Of a DNA stretch of 64,000 nucleotides, positions 12,620-24,499 are shown one piece after another. The position numbers and the translations under genes were made by a program. The DNA comes from Cornus controversa (lineage: Eukaryota > Streptophyta > Magnoliopsida > Cornales > Cornaceae). The notes under the pieces were generated by a model that was not told where the DNA came from, did no database searches, and worked only from the letters and a program-made list of their open reading frames with translations. The stretch covers positions 33,107,956 through 33,171,955 of the forward strand of contig CM048851.1 of the NCBI GenBank assembly GCA_026545225.1. Reading direction: 5' to 3'. The first letter of the stretch is position 1; each line of letters opens with the position of its first letter.

Positions 12620-13082
12620 CCAACAAATACAAATTTGTCCCAAAAACTAAAGCGCAATTTTTTGCAACAAACCATGTTTTAGTCGCACAAAATATCACAT
12701 TGGCAACAAACCAAAAAATTGTCTCAAAAACTCAAGAATTTGCTACAAATTATTTTTTGTCCCTAAAGCTATTTTTTTGCGACAAAGTTTTTGTCCCTAA
12801 AGTATAACTTATGCAACAAAAAAGATTTTTGTTCCTAAATACAATTTTTTGTGACGAAATTTTGCAACAAATAATTTATTGTCGTCTAAAATGGTACATT
12901 ATGGGACAAACTTGTATTTTGTTGCAAAAAATAAAATATTGGCAACGAATTTATAAGTTTGTTGCAAAAAAATTAAAATTAGGCCACAAATTCATAATTT
13001 GTCGCAAATGACCATCTTTTGCCACAAATTTGGCTTTGTCCCTAAAAATTTCGTGGCAAAAAACATAATTTGTTGTAGGAGT
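12620..13082. mobile_element. CACTA-like terminal region with subterminal repeats
   Basis: The block is made of degenerate repeats of 'tttgtccctaaa', 'tttgttgcaaa', 'tttgtcgcaaa' and 'ttgcgacaaa' on both strands. This is the usual look of CACTA subterminal regions. The right border reads 'tttgttgtaggag', whose complement CTCCTACAACAAA is close to the canonical CACTACAA-type end. No left end or transposase was found within the block. Confidence 0.55.
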
Positions 13083-13178
13083 TTATAATGTTGATGGAAC
13101 AAAATCGCCAAATCTTTGGTGGGAAACGACTCTCTTTTACTAATGTCCTCCAACAAACTCTGAAATCAGTAAGACTTA

Positions 13179-13572
13179 GGCTAGTTTGGATTGGAAGGAA
13201 AAGAAAGGGAGGGATAGTGTCTTTTATGTTTGGTTTGTTAAAAATAAGAGAAAAACAAAAGGACTAGGAGTGATTTGGAGGGATAGCTTATCCCTCTAAA
13301 TCTCTCATATGTTCTCCCCCTAAAACTAAAAAGAGTTGGAGAGAAATGATAAAGTTTAAGTAAAACTTTCTTAATACCAAAACTAACCCTAATATTTTAA
13401 AAGACAAATGGGCATGATAGTAAATTGATTAAAATGCTTTCTTTTTTTTTCTCTCCTTTAACTTTTTCAAACAAAAATGTTATTATTTTCTTTCTTTTCT
13501 TTAATAATCTATCCAAACATGAACACAACTTATTGATTTCTTTTCTTTTCTCTTGTTTATCCAAACAAAGCC
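13179..13572. mobile_element. Tourist/Harbinger-type MITE with TTA target duplication
   Basis: The left end GGCTAGTTTGGATTGG and the right end (complement GGCTTTGTTTGGATAA) are flanked by TTA on both sides (13176-13178 and 13573-13575). The interior is rich in 'aaagaaaag' / 'tttcttttc' and carries no transposase. A related element lies at 21591-22047. Confidence 0.8.
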
Positions 13573-13575
13573 TTA

Positions 13576-15190
13576 AGTTGATTTCTTGCTCCTTCCTCGA
13601 CAAATTGCTACTGAATGGGAACTATTTCCTTCTGTAATTCGTCCTCCTCTAAGGCCATTGGATTGATTGTGCTGCAGAGAATGATGAATTTGGTTTTGCT
13701 TTGTTCTGTTGTGCTTTTAGGAGTTAGCACCGGATTGCTTCGACCCATGTGTGTGTATATATGTAAATTTAAATGTAATAATGATATGTTACAGTGATGT
13801 CTACCATAAAAATAAACTTACTTTTTTGTTTCACAATATTGGACTTCAAAGGTAAAGCTAAAAGGGTTCAAGTTAAAATTTATATGAATTTCGAAAAACT
13901 ACATGTTATATTTATTTCCAAACTCACTATTGTCGGGCTAATAAGTAAATGCTTTAAAAAAATGATTTTCTTTACCTTCATTTTATATTTACAAAAGAGA
14001 TGTCCTTATATTTTGCTAGAAACAAACTTTGAGCATATATGATATTAAAATAAGAAGCCATTTAAAAAGTCATTTCAAGCAGTTTTCTTTCCATTTAGTT
14101 GATCTCTTCCCTACAATCTGTTGCTTTTAAGTTTTTTTTCTTTTAGATTTCTTGTGCTATAAACCTCAGATGAAATGGGTTATGTTCAATGAAACTATTG
14201 GATGTGTATGACCATCAGCTCTAGTTCTTACCTTAAATTTGTAAAACTGTAATTCTTGCCTCCATTTTTCTTCAAATGATCATCAACTTTGACCTAGTAG
14301 CTAGTAGCCTAATACTATGGACACATGTCTCCATTCTCGTTTGGTTTTTCGCAGGTGCCCTTGGGTTGAGAGTAGTTTTGCTATCTTTTAGTTTGGTTGC
14401 AGCTGTGTTTATCGGTTGCAGAATTAAAATTGATTTCAACAGTTCTTCAATTTTAATTCGATTCTGATTTTTTACTATTCCGGTTTCGATTCTGTGCATG
14501 CCTAGCCAACAAATAAACTATCGTGTAAAAATGAGCCTATGCCCTCACACACAAGCTAGGAACAACTAATTGCAGAAAAGTAAGAAAAAAAAGGAGCCAA
14601 TGCTGGGAGTTAAAAAACTTTCTGCAATGTAGATATTTGTTCATTACAATAGGTATAGTCAGGTCAAAGATAGTTTATAGTAAACATCCATGCATTAAAA
14701 CATCAATTAACTAAAAGATAACAGGTGTACAGTTAAACCATAATAGAAATGCATATATACTACACGCAAGATCAGAGGCCTAGGGGAACATGTTTAAAAT
14801 CTCCATTGAAAAGGCACATTTTCACCGGCATGGTAATGATAGATTTGAGATAAACATAGTATAACCTCTATAAATTAATACTTAATAAATTAATAAATTT
14901 TTTTAAATAATAAATTACGTCAGTCTTGATTCGGACCAAAGTATTAAATTAATAATTTTGTTCAATTGATAAGATAATACATTTCATAAATTCCCTTATA
15001 GGTTTCCATAGGTCACACTAGCTTATCATATAAATTAATAATTTAGTAAGAAGTACATATACAACTGTGTGTGATATTTTATTGAAATATGAATCTAGTA
15101 CTGCTCATCTTTTTTAAAATTAAAGTCTAGTTAGATCTCATTTCTAATTTTTCTTATGCACTCAAAAGTTCTGGGATCTCATTTCTAACA
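13576..15190. other. Intergenic stretch, no gene recognised
   Basis: Short open frames on both strands have no family resemblance. A block near 14866-15030 has 'acctctataaattaata' and related 'aaattaataa' words, which are common in dispersed plant repeats, but its borders are not clear. Confidence 0.45.
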
Positions 15191-15193
15191 ACC

Positions 15194-15412
15194 ACTTATA
15201 TAGCTAAGGTTGATGCACCAAAGGGTTCTGTGGTCAGAGTCTTGTCGAAGAAACTGGTTTTTAAGATGTATGAGAAGAAGAGCTACTCTTTGACTATAAA
15301 TTATATGAGTAACGAGAATTTTACGGTCACATTTGGTTCTGTAATTTGGGTAGAAGCTAGTGGTAAGCACAGTGTGAGGAGTCCTACAGTGGTCTCACCT
15401 ATTGTTTGGTAG
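15194..15412 (+). pseudogene. Subtilase pseudogene, C-terminal Fn3-like domain fragment
   Basis: The reading frame from about 15194 to the TAG at 15410-15412 gives YIAKVDAPKGSVVRVLSKKL, then VFKMYEKKSYSLTI, then FGSVIWVEASGKHSVRSPTV. This is the C-terminal fibronectin-III-like domain of plant subtilases. It aligns residue for residue with the end of the intact protease at 26150-28429 (LVFREKYEKQSYKLSI, GSLSWVESEGKHVVRSPIV). The 219 bp are free of stops, but the rest of the gene is not attached. An AATAAA near 15529 resembles the 3' end of the intact gene. It is a truncated duplicate, not a functional gene. Confidence 0.9.
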
Positions 15413-15580
15413 GTCCCTGTTTGAATTGTGCATGGGAGGACAGGGAATTGGCATTGGAAGTGCATTTATGTCATGAAGATTAGTGTTCCTGAAATATGCT
15501 AATAACTTAAGTTCTTTTGAATAGTGAAATAAAGTTTTTGGCATGACCACTGTTGGACACGAAAAACAACCCTCGTCTCC

Positions 15581-15611
<31 letters not shown>

Positions 15612-15864
15612 AATATATATATCTTTGTGTGTGTATATATACACTAGGGTATGGATGTGCATAGGATTATTTTCAACCATAAATAGATAATTGTATTTTT
15701 TGTCTTATTATACCAAACTTAAATGTAATATAAATATATGTGTGTAGATATATATATATTTCGAAAGTTAAAGCGAAACTGTACACTATCACAAGATTCA
15801 CATGTCTCTCTAGTAGTGTTTGAAACTCTCAATCTTTCCTTTGGAGGGAAGATATTACACCAAC

Positions 15865-15889
15865 AGGGCTAGTGGCCTAGTGTTCTCTC

Positions 15890-15937
<48 letters not shown>

Positions 15938-15972
15938 GATACACATAGAGAGAACACTAGGCCACTAGCCCT
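15865..15972. repeat. Near-perfect palindrome (hairpin) around an (AT)n core
   Basis: The left arm AGGGCTAGTGGCCTAGTGTT continues through ctctctatgtgtgtat into an (AT)n run. The right arm returns as atacacatag, an extra 'atacacatag', agagaacactaggccactag and ccct. The arms are about 36-44 bp and almost identical, which suggests a very recent snap-back element or replication-generated palindrome. Confidence 0.85.
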
Positions 15973-16043
15973 AAAAAGTACTACTCAATAAACTTAAGCA
16001 CAATAGCAAAAATTTGGGTTCACCTCTACTAATGTGTGCAGGT

Positions 16044-16124
16044 CAAGATCCAGGTCTAACATATGAGGCAACTGCACAAGATTATGTGAATCTCCCATGC
16101 TTCATGAATTATACTGAAAGGCCA
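16044..16124 (+). pseudogene. Subtilase pseudogene, internal fragment
   Basis: The translation QDPGLTYEATAQDYVNLPCF continues with MNYTERP. It matches the segment after the catalytic-serine region of the intact gene at 26150-28429 (LDPGLVYDMKTEDYVNLLCA LNYT). It lies downstream of the C-terminal fragment at 15194-15412, although in a normal gene it should be upstream. The two pieces are therefore rearranged or derive from two copies. The fragment ends in a poly-A-like run. Confidence 0.8.
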
Positions 16125-16139
16125 AAAAAAAAAGGAAAA

Positions 16140-16530
16140 TAATATTGCTTCGCTAGGATTAACATTCTATCCGTCATTTGTTTTTTGTTTGCTCTTACTC
16201 TAGGCCTATGTGGCTCTTCTTCAAGCATCTGTGTGGGATTGACTTGGATTCCGCTAACTGGGAGACTCTGGTCGATGAGTGTTCCAAAAAATGGGAATCC
16301 AATAACAGAATTAACCCATTTTTTGTGTACAAACTTTGTTTTGCAGGAATGTATGTATTACATATGGAGAGAAAGAAATCAACCAACCTTTGATAAAGCC
16401 CACTCGTCTGCAGCAACAACCACGACGCTTATCTTCCATACTATTCGTAATCCTTTGCTCTCAATCTCTAGAAGAAATTCTAGGGTTTCCAGATCCATTG
16501 CTGTGGCGTGGAAGAACCTTCGATCATGAT
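16140..16530 (+). pseudogene. LINE retrotransposon 3' fragment (zf-RVT / linker region)
   Basis: In one frame the translation has FFVCSYSRPMWLFFKHLCGI. A +1 shift then gives ECMYYIWRERNQPTFDKAHS and a HTIRNPLLSISRR tail. The FxxCxYSxxxW motif followed by YxIWRERN is typical of the reverse-transcriptase zinc-binding region and the stretch after it in plant L1-type LINEs. At least one frameshift is present. It is followed by a TA-rich tail into which the Helitron at 16560 has inserted. Confidence 0.85.
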
Positions 16531-16559
16531 ATGTGTATATATATATATACATACATACA

Positions 16560-19500
16560 CTAGTTTAAAGCACGCGATGGATAAAAAAATAAATTAAAAT
16601 CTTATTGTAATACTCAAAACATTCAAAATTATTTATTTTATTGTAACACCCAAAACATTCAATATTATTATAACACGTTCAAACACATTAATTAAAATAC
16701 TCAAAATTATTTCCATTATGTAACTTTGGTAATATAAGTTCAGTTGTTGAAAAAAAAATTAAACTAAACTATTATTCACATAGAATGAATCAAGTATAAA
16801 CTATAAGAAATCAAAAGGTATAATTCTAACTTTTCTTAAACAATTTATTACAAATCTTTTGAAAATTCTCAACACTTTATCCTTTTTATATTTTTGAATT
16901 CTTCTTCAAATAAATCATTCTCATGCAAGTGAAACTTCTTAGATAGCTCCCACCACAAAACTATTTTTGACTACGTCATTTTTACTGTTGCCTATCTTAA
17001 TCATAAAAAGAACAATTTTTCTTTGCAACTTGTCACTTTGTCGTAAAATTCATGCATCTTCTCGTCCTACAAAAAGAACAAATTTAATTTAGTAATATTG
17101 ATACATTTCAAATGAATTGTTTTATCCATAAATTTTATAAGTGAGGAAAAAAGTATTATCTAACTTTTTAACTGTATTAGCTTATCTAGGGAATAATTTA
17201 TTAATGATTGAGAATCATCAAATATTATTAGATATGTATTATTTGTTATATCTTTGACTCAAAATTGCATCATAAATTTGCATAAATGAATATACTTCAT
17301 TAACACATTATAATAATAAAGAATGACATATTTGTCGTATTGTAATTTTAAAAAAAAAATATAATGTTTAAATATATAATAATACATTTGAAAGCATTTA
17401 GCGTCTTTGTTTTGCAATTAGTACAACTGAATTCATCATTTCGTACTTCAATTTTCTTCTTGCATTGCTTACTTGCATTGTATTATGGTTCGGATGCATT
17501 TTTAATCTCTATAATTCTTGTTTCAAAAAAGTAGTGTGTTTTCTACAAGTTGAGTGACAAAATATATTTTTTTAACAGAAATTAATTATAATCATATAAT
17601 ATAATAAACAAAAATTAAATGAATATATAAAAAATAATAATAATTTAATACCTTGAATGCCATTACAAATTTTTTAATTATGTCTTCAAGTAAAAGTTTT
17701 TCAGACCTTCGAATAATTAATATTTTCAAATGAGAGCATCTATATCTTTGTCATTTACATTTTCTTCAAACTTATCAAAGCATAATAAATTATTGGAATA
17801 ATATGTTGTTGATATGTACAAATACACACACACACAATCATTAATTAGACCTTATTATGAATTACATGAACAAAGAAAATTATAATTTTTGTTTATTTTC
17901 TATTTAACTTTTTAACTATTATTTCAATTTTCTTGTTAATTTGTAATGTAGACCCAAACCTAAAATATAATATATTTTTTTTATTTTATGTTCATTTAGA
18001 TATAATAAAAAATATAAAATGAATAATCTCAATATTGTGTGATAAGTTACATTTGAATGTGTTGATTGACAAATGTGTAAGTGTGATAATAGGTCTTTCG
18101 TTTATTAGCTTTATTATCAAATTTTCTTCATTCTAAGCAAGATCATCCCACAATATCAAAGTAATTGTTCTTGAACTGTTATAAAAATAATTAGTTCAAT
18201 AATTTATAATGGTAATTATGAGCATTTAAGTAGTGTTGTAATGATATATCTCATATCCATTATAATGATGTCTCGCAATTTGGATGTCCCTCAATTTTTC
18301 TTTTTAGTTATGTTGAATGTAAAATATGCTTCAGTAACGATTCTCAAAGCATCTAGCAAAAGTAAAAATTAAACTTATAGATTTTATATATAAGAGAAAG
18401 TATGTATAAGGAGAGTAAAGAGTTAAAAGTAAACAAACCTATAGTTTTTTTTCATCAATGTACTTGTTTAAGTCCTTAAAGTTCACAAAATTATATTTTA
18501 TTTTTTCTAAACTTAAAACTTCAATAAGTATCCCATTATGCACTCAACTGTCATCACTAAACCTAAATTAAATTATATATATGTGTGTGTGTGTGTGTGT
18601 CACACATTACTTGTAGCGAAGTACAGTTCGATCACTCAACTTCATCTAGATCAAATTGAAACTTATTCAAGCATGAGTGTGAAAGAGCTTGTATTAATCA
18701 ACTAAGTAATATGTTTGATTTAAACTAATTCCAGGACATAATTGATCATTGAATTGGTCTCTTGGATTAATAGAAGAAGTTGCAATTATATATCTCTAAC
18801 TACTTTATGCATATAAAATCCAATCATATTTTGCTAGAATTAATATTCCAAGCTAGGCACAAAATTAGATGAAACCAAAAGCTTTCTAAGATAGATAAAT
18901 AAACAAATATTAATATTTAAACTTGTGGTTGTAGTTTATTGGTAAGAATTTCAAAAACAGAGGGCAGAGAGATGCATATTATATATAACTTCATTGTCTT
19001 GCCACAAATTCAAATTTTAAAAAATAGAGAGCAAAGAGCAATAACACAAATTTAACTACTTTGAAAATAACAAAAAAAAAAGCACGAAGAAAAATAAGAA
19101 CTTGGATGCATATTATATATAACTTCATTGTCTTCTAAAAATAGGGGGCAAGGAGCAGTAACACACATTTAACTACTTTGAAAATCAGTGCGCATGCTCA
19201 TCAGACGACCATTAAGAAGGAAAAAAAAAAACTCACATGTAAACTGAATTTTACTACTTTGAAAATCAATGCATACTCATCAAACGACCATTAAGAAGAT
19301 AAAAAGAAAGAACTCACATGTAAGATAAGACGAAATCGAATCGAATGGTTGTTGATGAGATCCGAGAGGAAGCTGAGGATCGTGTTAATGAGAGTCGAGA
19401 GGAAGATTAGAGTCATTTTTAATTTAAAAATAAAAAATAATGGACTGTCGAAGCCGAAAAGAACAGTGATTTTAGGTGTTTAAGGTTTTGTGGGATTTAG

Positions 19501-20016
19501 AAATAAAAAGAAATGATTTTGCTTGGGAAAAGGTTTTGCTTGAGTAATTCTATTTTTTTTAATTTAAAAGTAAAAAAATAATAGAGTCATAACCGAGAGG
19601 GAGAGTGATGTTAGCTGTTTAGGGTTTTGTGGGTTATAAATTTAGAAATAAAAAGAAAGGGTTTTGTAAGTTTTGCTTGGGATTTCTATTTTTAAATTTA
19701 GAAATAAAAAAAAAAATGGAGAGTCGTAGCCGAGAGGAAGAATGATTTTTGGGAAAGGATTTTGTTTGGGTAATTCTATTTTTAAATTTAGAAATAAAAA
19801 AGAAAGGGTTTTGCTTGGGAAAGTTTTGCTTGGGTAATTCTATTTTTAAATTTAGAAATAAAATAAATTAAAAAAAAATTTTGCTTGGGTAATTTTATTT
19901 TTAAATTTAGAAATAAAAAGAGATGATTTTGTTTCAGAAAGGGTTTTGTTTGGATAATTTTATTTTTTTAATTTAAAAATAAAATTACCCTTTCGTACTT
20001 TTAATAGTAGTATAGA
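16560..20016 (-). mobile_element. Non-autonomous Helitron, 3457 bp
   Basis: Read on the minus strand, the element starts TCTATACTACTATTAAAAGT, just after an A. It ends ...ATCCATCGCGTGC-TTTAAA-CTAG, just before a T. These are the plant Helitron signatures: 5' TC, 3' CTRR, A/T insertion site and a short GC-rich sequence about 6-10 bases before the end. No Rep/helicase reading frame is present. The minus-strand 5' part (about 19370-20000) holds several tandem copies of 'tttaaatttagaaataaaa' with 'gggttttgcttggg' spacers. The interior is AT-rich and contains a (TG)n at about 18583-18600. The host site is a TA-rich microsatellite. Confidence 0.7.
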
Positions 20017-21587
20017 TATAGATATAGATATAGATATATAACATATACATAAGAACACTTGATCGTGGTTTGGAACAGAGACATTCGTCTCTAGGGATTT
20101 CACACACTATTCCCATTGGGTATTTGGGTGTATTTTTTGTTTTTGAATTTTCCGTTTCATGCTAATGGTCTCTTCCGCTTATGGGCTTGGGCAATAAAAT
20201 TTGAATAGGTGTTTGGGTTTTGGTTTTCGGTCTGGATCCTAATGCTGAGTATTGGGTATTCCTCACTTGGGCCTAGTCTGAAAAAATTGCATTAGAGTCA
20301 TCTTGCTTGACCCAATACAATAACAGATCCACGGGGACAAATTCAATCAAGAGACAGGTGAGAGAGACTGAAAGTCATACCATGCCACGTGCCTTGGTGA
20401 AAAGACTGAAATTAACTTTTTCTATATTTCAATTTCAAAATTGAGATAATTAACATCAACTTCTACAAAGTAACGTAGCTTCAATGCTCAACGTACCACT
20501 CACATGAATGTGATTGTTACATTTATGTTCGAGGCCTATGTAATAGAATTAGAATTTTTTGTTTTATGTACATATGAAAGGATAAAATCACTTTACATGA
20601 CTTGTGGACTTTATATTTAGATTGAATTTTATCCGTATAAAATGATCTTTATCATGTCCTATGTACTGCATAGTATGGATGTATATAAAAGGATCCGAAT
20701 TTTCATATTATATGTCATGCTCGCCAGTTGTATTTTCTTTTTTAGCTTTTGATTGGCAATAAGAATGGGATATTAAATTTGACTATAAAAATAAGATATT
20801 TCCAATCATCAACGACAACAATAATAATGATAATTATTATTATTATTTCTAAAGTGTCCATTGAAACATATTGATATGAAAGGGCCTAATTGGTAGTTTG
20901 GTACACATTCTGCAACTGTCAAGGTGCTACTTTAGATGTGGATGGCTATGAAAATGAAAATATTAGTTCCTCTCTCTCTCTCTCTCTCTCTCTATATCTA
21001 TATATATATGTTCATCTTCATATCGTCATGGGCCAGCCATGTTCTTCTATTATGCCCATTTGATGTTGAAATGCATTTATTTCAACCATAAGGTCACGGA
21101 CCCTTTATATAATCTGGGTTACTTTCAATTACCTTTACTTTTGGCCCAAGTTATTGTAGCATTAATTGACATATCACGTCTAAAAATGGAAATGGTGGGT
21201 TACGATATTAATCAATTTATTTTCTTTTTGCTCGTGACCAATCGTTGCATGGTGACCCCAGCAATGCTTAAAGTCATACTGTATTATCTTTGATGTGTTT
21301 GCATATATAGTCACAGAGCACTTTATACAATATGATGATCTCATTTGTCTCAATAATTTCTTGTTTGAAACACAAATATAAAACTATGGGTTTGAGCGAG
21401 TGTTCTTACTATCAAGTCCGTTAATATTAAAGAAAACCACTTTCTTCTCGACTTGAATCTAGATAAGGACTGAGCTGACCCATGGCCAAACAGTGCTTTC
21501 CATTTTTCTTCTTCTTTTCTATCACCAAATAAGTGATATATCAGTGCATTATTGTTTTCCTTAGTGACCACTATTATTTAGCAAGCC
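20017..21587. other. Intergenic stretch, nothing recognised
   Basis: The open frame at 21039-21293 (84 codons) has no family resemblance. A (CT)n run lies near 20970-20994. Confidence 0.5.
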
Positions 21588-21590
21588 TTA

Positions 21591-22047
21591 GGCTATGTTT
21601 GGTATAATGCAAAACAAAAGAAAGGATGACATTAATAATGACAAGAAAAAAATGATAATATTAAACTTTTATCGTGTTTGGTTGATTTGTAAAGGAAATG
21701 ATAGTCAACATGTTTGGGAAAAGAAATGAAATAAAACTATATAAAAAAATTATCATTATACCCTTTTATATTTAAAATAACAAATTTTAGTTTTTATCAA
21801 AATAAGGGTAAAGTTGGTATTAACAAAGTTTCATTAAAAAAGTCACCCTTTCTTTTTCTTTTATTCCATTTCTTCTCATTTTTGGAAGGATAACAAAAGT
21901 AATTCATCCTTAATTTAACTCTCCAAATTCTTCCATTTCCTTTCCTTTCCTTTCCATTAAAAAATTTATACCAAACACAAAAAAAAACATAACCCTCCAT
22001 CTCCTTCCCTTTCTTTTCTTTTCATTTATTTCCAACCAAACTAGGCC
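21591..22047. mobile_element. Tourist/Harbinger-type MITE with TTA target duplication, second copy
   Basis: The left end GGCTATGTTTGGTA and the right end (complement GGCCTAGTTTGGTTGGAA) are flanked on both sides by TTA (21588-21590, 22048-22050). The interior is rich in 'aaaggaaatga' / 'tttcctttcc' words like the element at 13179. There is no transposase. Confidence 0.85.
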
Positions 22048-22994
22048 TTAGGTGATCAGATATGTATATATATGTATATATATATATATATGGTAGCTAA
22101 CATTGGTGTTCCAACACCATTAAATACATAATTCTTACATTTTTAATACTATAATTGTCCTCTCTTTAACATTTAACATATTACTAGTAGTTAGATAATA
22201 TAGAAAACTTACATTTACTCATTTGTATGTGATTAAGATAAAAAGATATGTGATTTGTATAAAAAGTAAAATTTATATGAATGAATAAAACATATCCCAT
22301 TAAATTGAAAGCAAACCAATCTCTATAATGAACAGTAATCTTTAATTTTTTTTTTGGAAACTATGTTTAATTGAATTGAAAATCAAATGAAAATCTTGTT
22401 TGATTTCACAAGTGAACTTTTAGAAATTATATTATTATGTGATTAAATTAATTACTTTTAAGTTATATATAATATAATGTACATATATTTATAATGTGTA
22501 TTTATTATATAAATTTGTGAATGCTGATAGTCAAAACAACAAAAAAATTATTTCTCAAAAATTTATCTTCACCCGTAGAGTAGAGCAGAGAATTGTGTTG
22601 CTCACGAGTTAAGAACTTTAACACTAAGAGAGAAAGTAGAGAAATGTTTTGATTAAGATTTGCTTCTTCATAATATTTAATTTATAATATTTATCTTTTC
22701 GTGCTCCTAATTTAACATATAAGAATAATTATGGTATTAAAAATGTAAGACCAAGTATTCTTTTAGTGAGAAACTCTTTTGTAATTGTATTTTGGGTAAG
22801 CTTCATTGATACTCCCTGAGATTTGATGTATTATCAAGCGGCTACAATTTCGTATTTTTTGTCATCAACACCCCCTGTCAAAATTTTTAATTTTTTAGTA
22901 AGTGAAAGTACCTAATTGCCCCTAATTATTTAAATAAATTTTAATATAAAAACATTAGAATTTGAAAATGACAAAACTGCCTTTCTCTCTCTAC

Positions 22995-23470
22995 ATTCTT
23001 CAACCACATAATCCCTAACCACCACCACCACCGCCGCCACTCTTATCTCCTCTTCCAACCACAGCCACCACCACTACCACCACAGCCGCCACTCACATCT
23101 CCTCCTCCAACCACAGCTGCCACCAACCAGAACCACAACCACCACAGTCGCCACCACCACCACAGCTGTCACTCTTATCTCCTCCTCCAACCACAACCAC
23201 AACCGCCACCAACCACAACTGCCACCGCCACCACAGCTACCACTCACATCTCCTCCTCCAACCACATCTGCCACCAACCACAACCACAACCACAACAACC
23301 ACCACCACCACAGCCGCCACTCTCATCTCCTCACTAACCACAGCCATCACTCACATCTCATCCTCTAACTACAGCCGCCACCAATCACCACCACCACAAC
23401 CGCTTCTTTCTCTCTCATTTCCTCCTCCAACCACAACCACCACCAACCACAACCACCGCCACCAACCACT
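22995..23470. repeat. CCACCA / 'tctcctcctccaaccacagc' minisatellite inside the Mutator-type element
   Basis: The stretch holds repeated 'actcacatctcctcctccaa' and 'ccacagccgccaccaaccac' blocks, about six to seven degenerate copies. The strong strand bias in C and A produces a long open frame on the minus strand (23074-23298) that reads as Trp/Leu/Val/Gly runs. That frame is not a gene. Confidence 0.8.
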
Positions 23471-23489
23471 AAAATTAAGACCTAATTAA

Positions 23490-23983
23490 ATATATATGTT
23501 ATATATATGTTAACATTAATATTTATAGAAATAAATAGTTAAATATATATGTTAACATTAATATTTATGGAAATAAATAATTAAATGTATATGTTATATA
23601 TATGTTAACATTAATATTTATAGAAATAAATAATTAAATATAGATGTTATATATAAGTTAACATTAATATTTATAGAAATAAATAATTAAATATATATGT
23701 TAACATTAATATTTATAGAAATAAATAATTAAATATATAGGTTATATATTATATTATAAATATATATAGCTAGAGAAAAAGGAAAAGAAACAGCTCATTT
23801 TTTTATTTTATGTTAACATTAGTATTTATGGAAATAAATAATTATATATATAGGTTATATATTATAGTGTGTATACATTATATATATAGATAGAGAAAAG
23901 AAAGACAATTTTAGTTCCCTTTTTTATTTTATGTTAGCATTAGTATTTATGGTAATAAATAGTTATATATATAGGTTATATTA

Positions 23984-24045
<62 letters not shown>

Positions 24046-24235
24046 CAGAAAAAGAAAAAAAATTAATTATTTTTTATTTTATGTTAACATTAGTATTTAT
24101 GGTAATAAATAATTATATATATAGGTTATATTATTGTGTGTATATATATAGAGAGAGAGAAAAAGAAAAAAAATTAATTATTTTTTATTTTACGTTAACA
24201 TTATTATTTATAAAAATAAATAATATATATAGGGT
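23490..24235. repeat. AT-rich tandem array, unit core 'gttaacattaatatttat'
   Basis: About nine copies of 'gttaacatta-tatttat-gaaataaataatta' are seen, with starts near 23509, 23552, 23605, 23658, 23699, 23812, 23931, 24081 and 24195. The spacing grows from about 45 to about 120 bp as (TA)n, (TG)n and 'gagaaaaagaaa' insertions accumulate. Three copies occur in the sister element (33.7-34.0 kb). Confidence 0.8.
23986..24046. repeat. (TG)n(TA)n microsatellite
   Basis: About 20 TG repeats are followed by about 10 TA repeats, inside the array of the Mutator-type element. Confidence 0.95.
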
Positions 24236-24499
24236 TAATGAAAGGAAAAATTTGGTCCATTAAACAAGGTTAAAAGAGTAAATTTAGTATTTAAATGTGT
24301 TAAATTAAAAGTTAAATGGTAGCAGGGTCATTTCACCATCAAAAATTAATATGACAGGGCGTACTATTGGTCGAAGGGAGTGTATCTAATATACGGTACA
24401 AACTACCGAAAGTGTTAATGACAAAATTGCACAAAGTTATAGCCGCGCAACAATACTTCAAATCTCAAAAGGTGTCAATAAAATTTATCTTTATATTTT

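Larger units (their letters stand above)
22794..24490. mobile_element. Mutator-type non-autonomous element, copy 1 (1697 bp)
   Basis: Long terminal inverted repeats of about 80 bp are visible: left GGGTAAGCTTCATTGATACT onward, right complement AGATAAATTTTATTGACACC onward, both leading into 'gagatttgatgtatt' / 'gagatttgaagtatt'. The flanking 9-mers TTGTATTTT (22785-22793) and TTATATTTT (24491-24499) agree at 8 of 9 positions, the Mutator target-duplication length. The interior has a CCACCA-rich minisatellite and an AT-rich tandem array, listed separately. There is no transposase. A sister copy lies at 33058-34276. Confidence 0.85.

Noticed and set aside
23074-23298. 74-codon minus-strand frame rich in Trp, Leu, Val and Gly
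   Set aside because: Produced by the CCACCA minisatellite inside a Mutator-type element, so it is low-complexity translation and not a gene.
22995-23470. Regular-looking repeats considered as a CRISPR-like array
   Set aside because: Units are degenerate, without unique equal-length spacers, in a plant nuclear transposon. It is an ordinary minisatellite.
23931-24263. 110-codon + strand frame
   Set aside because: Translation of (TG)n, (TA)n and the AT-rich tandem array (Cys-Val and Tyr-Ile runs).
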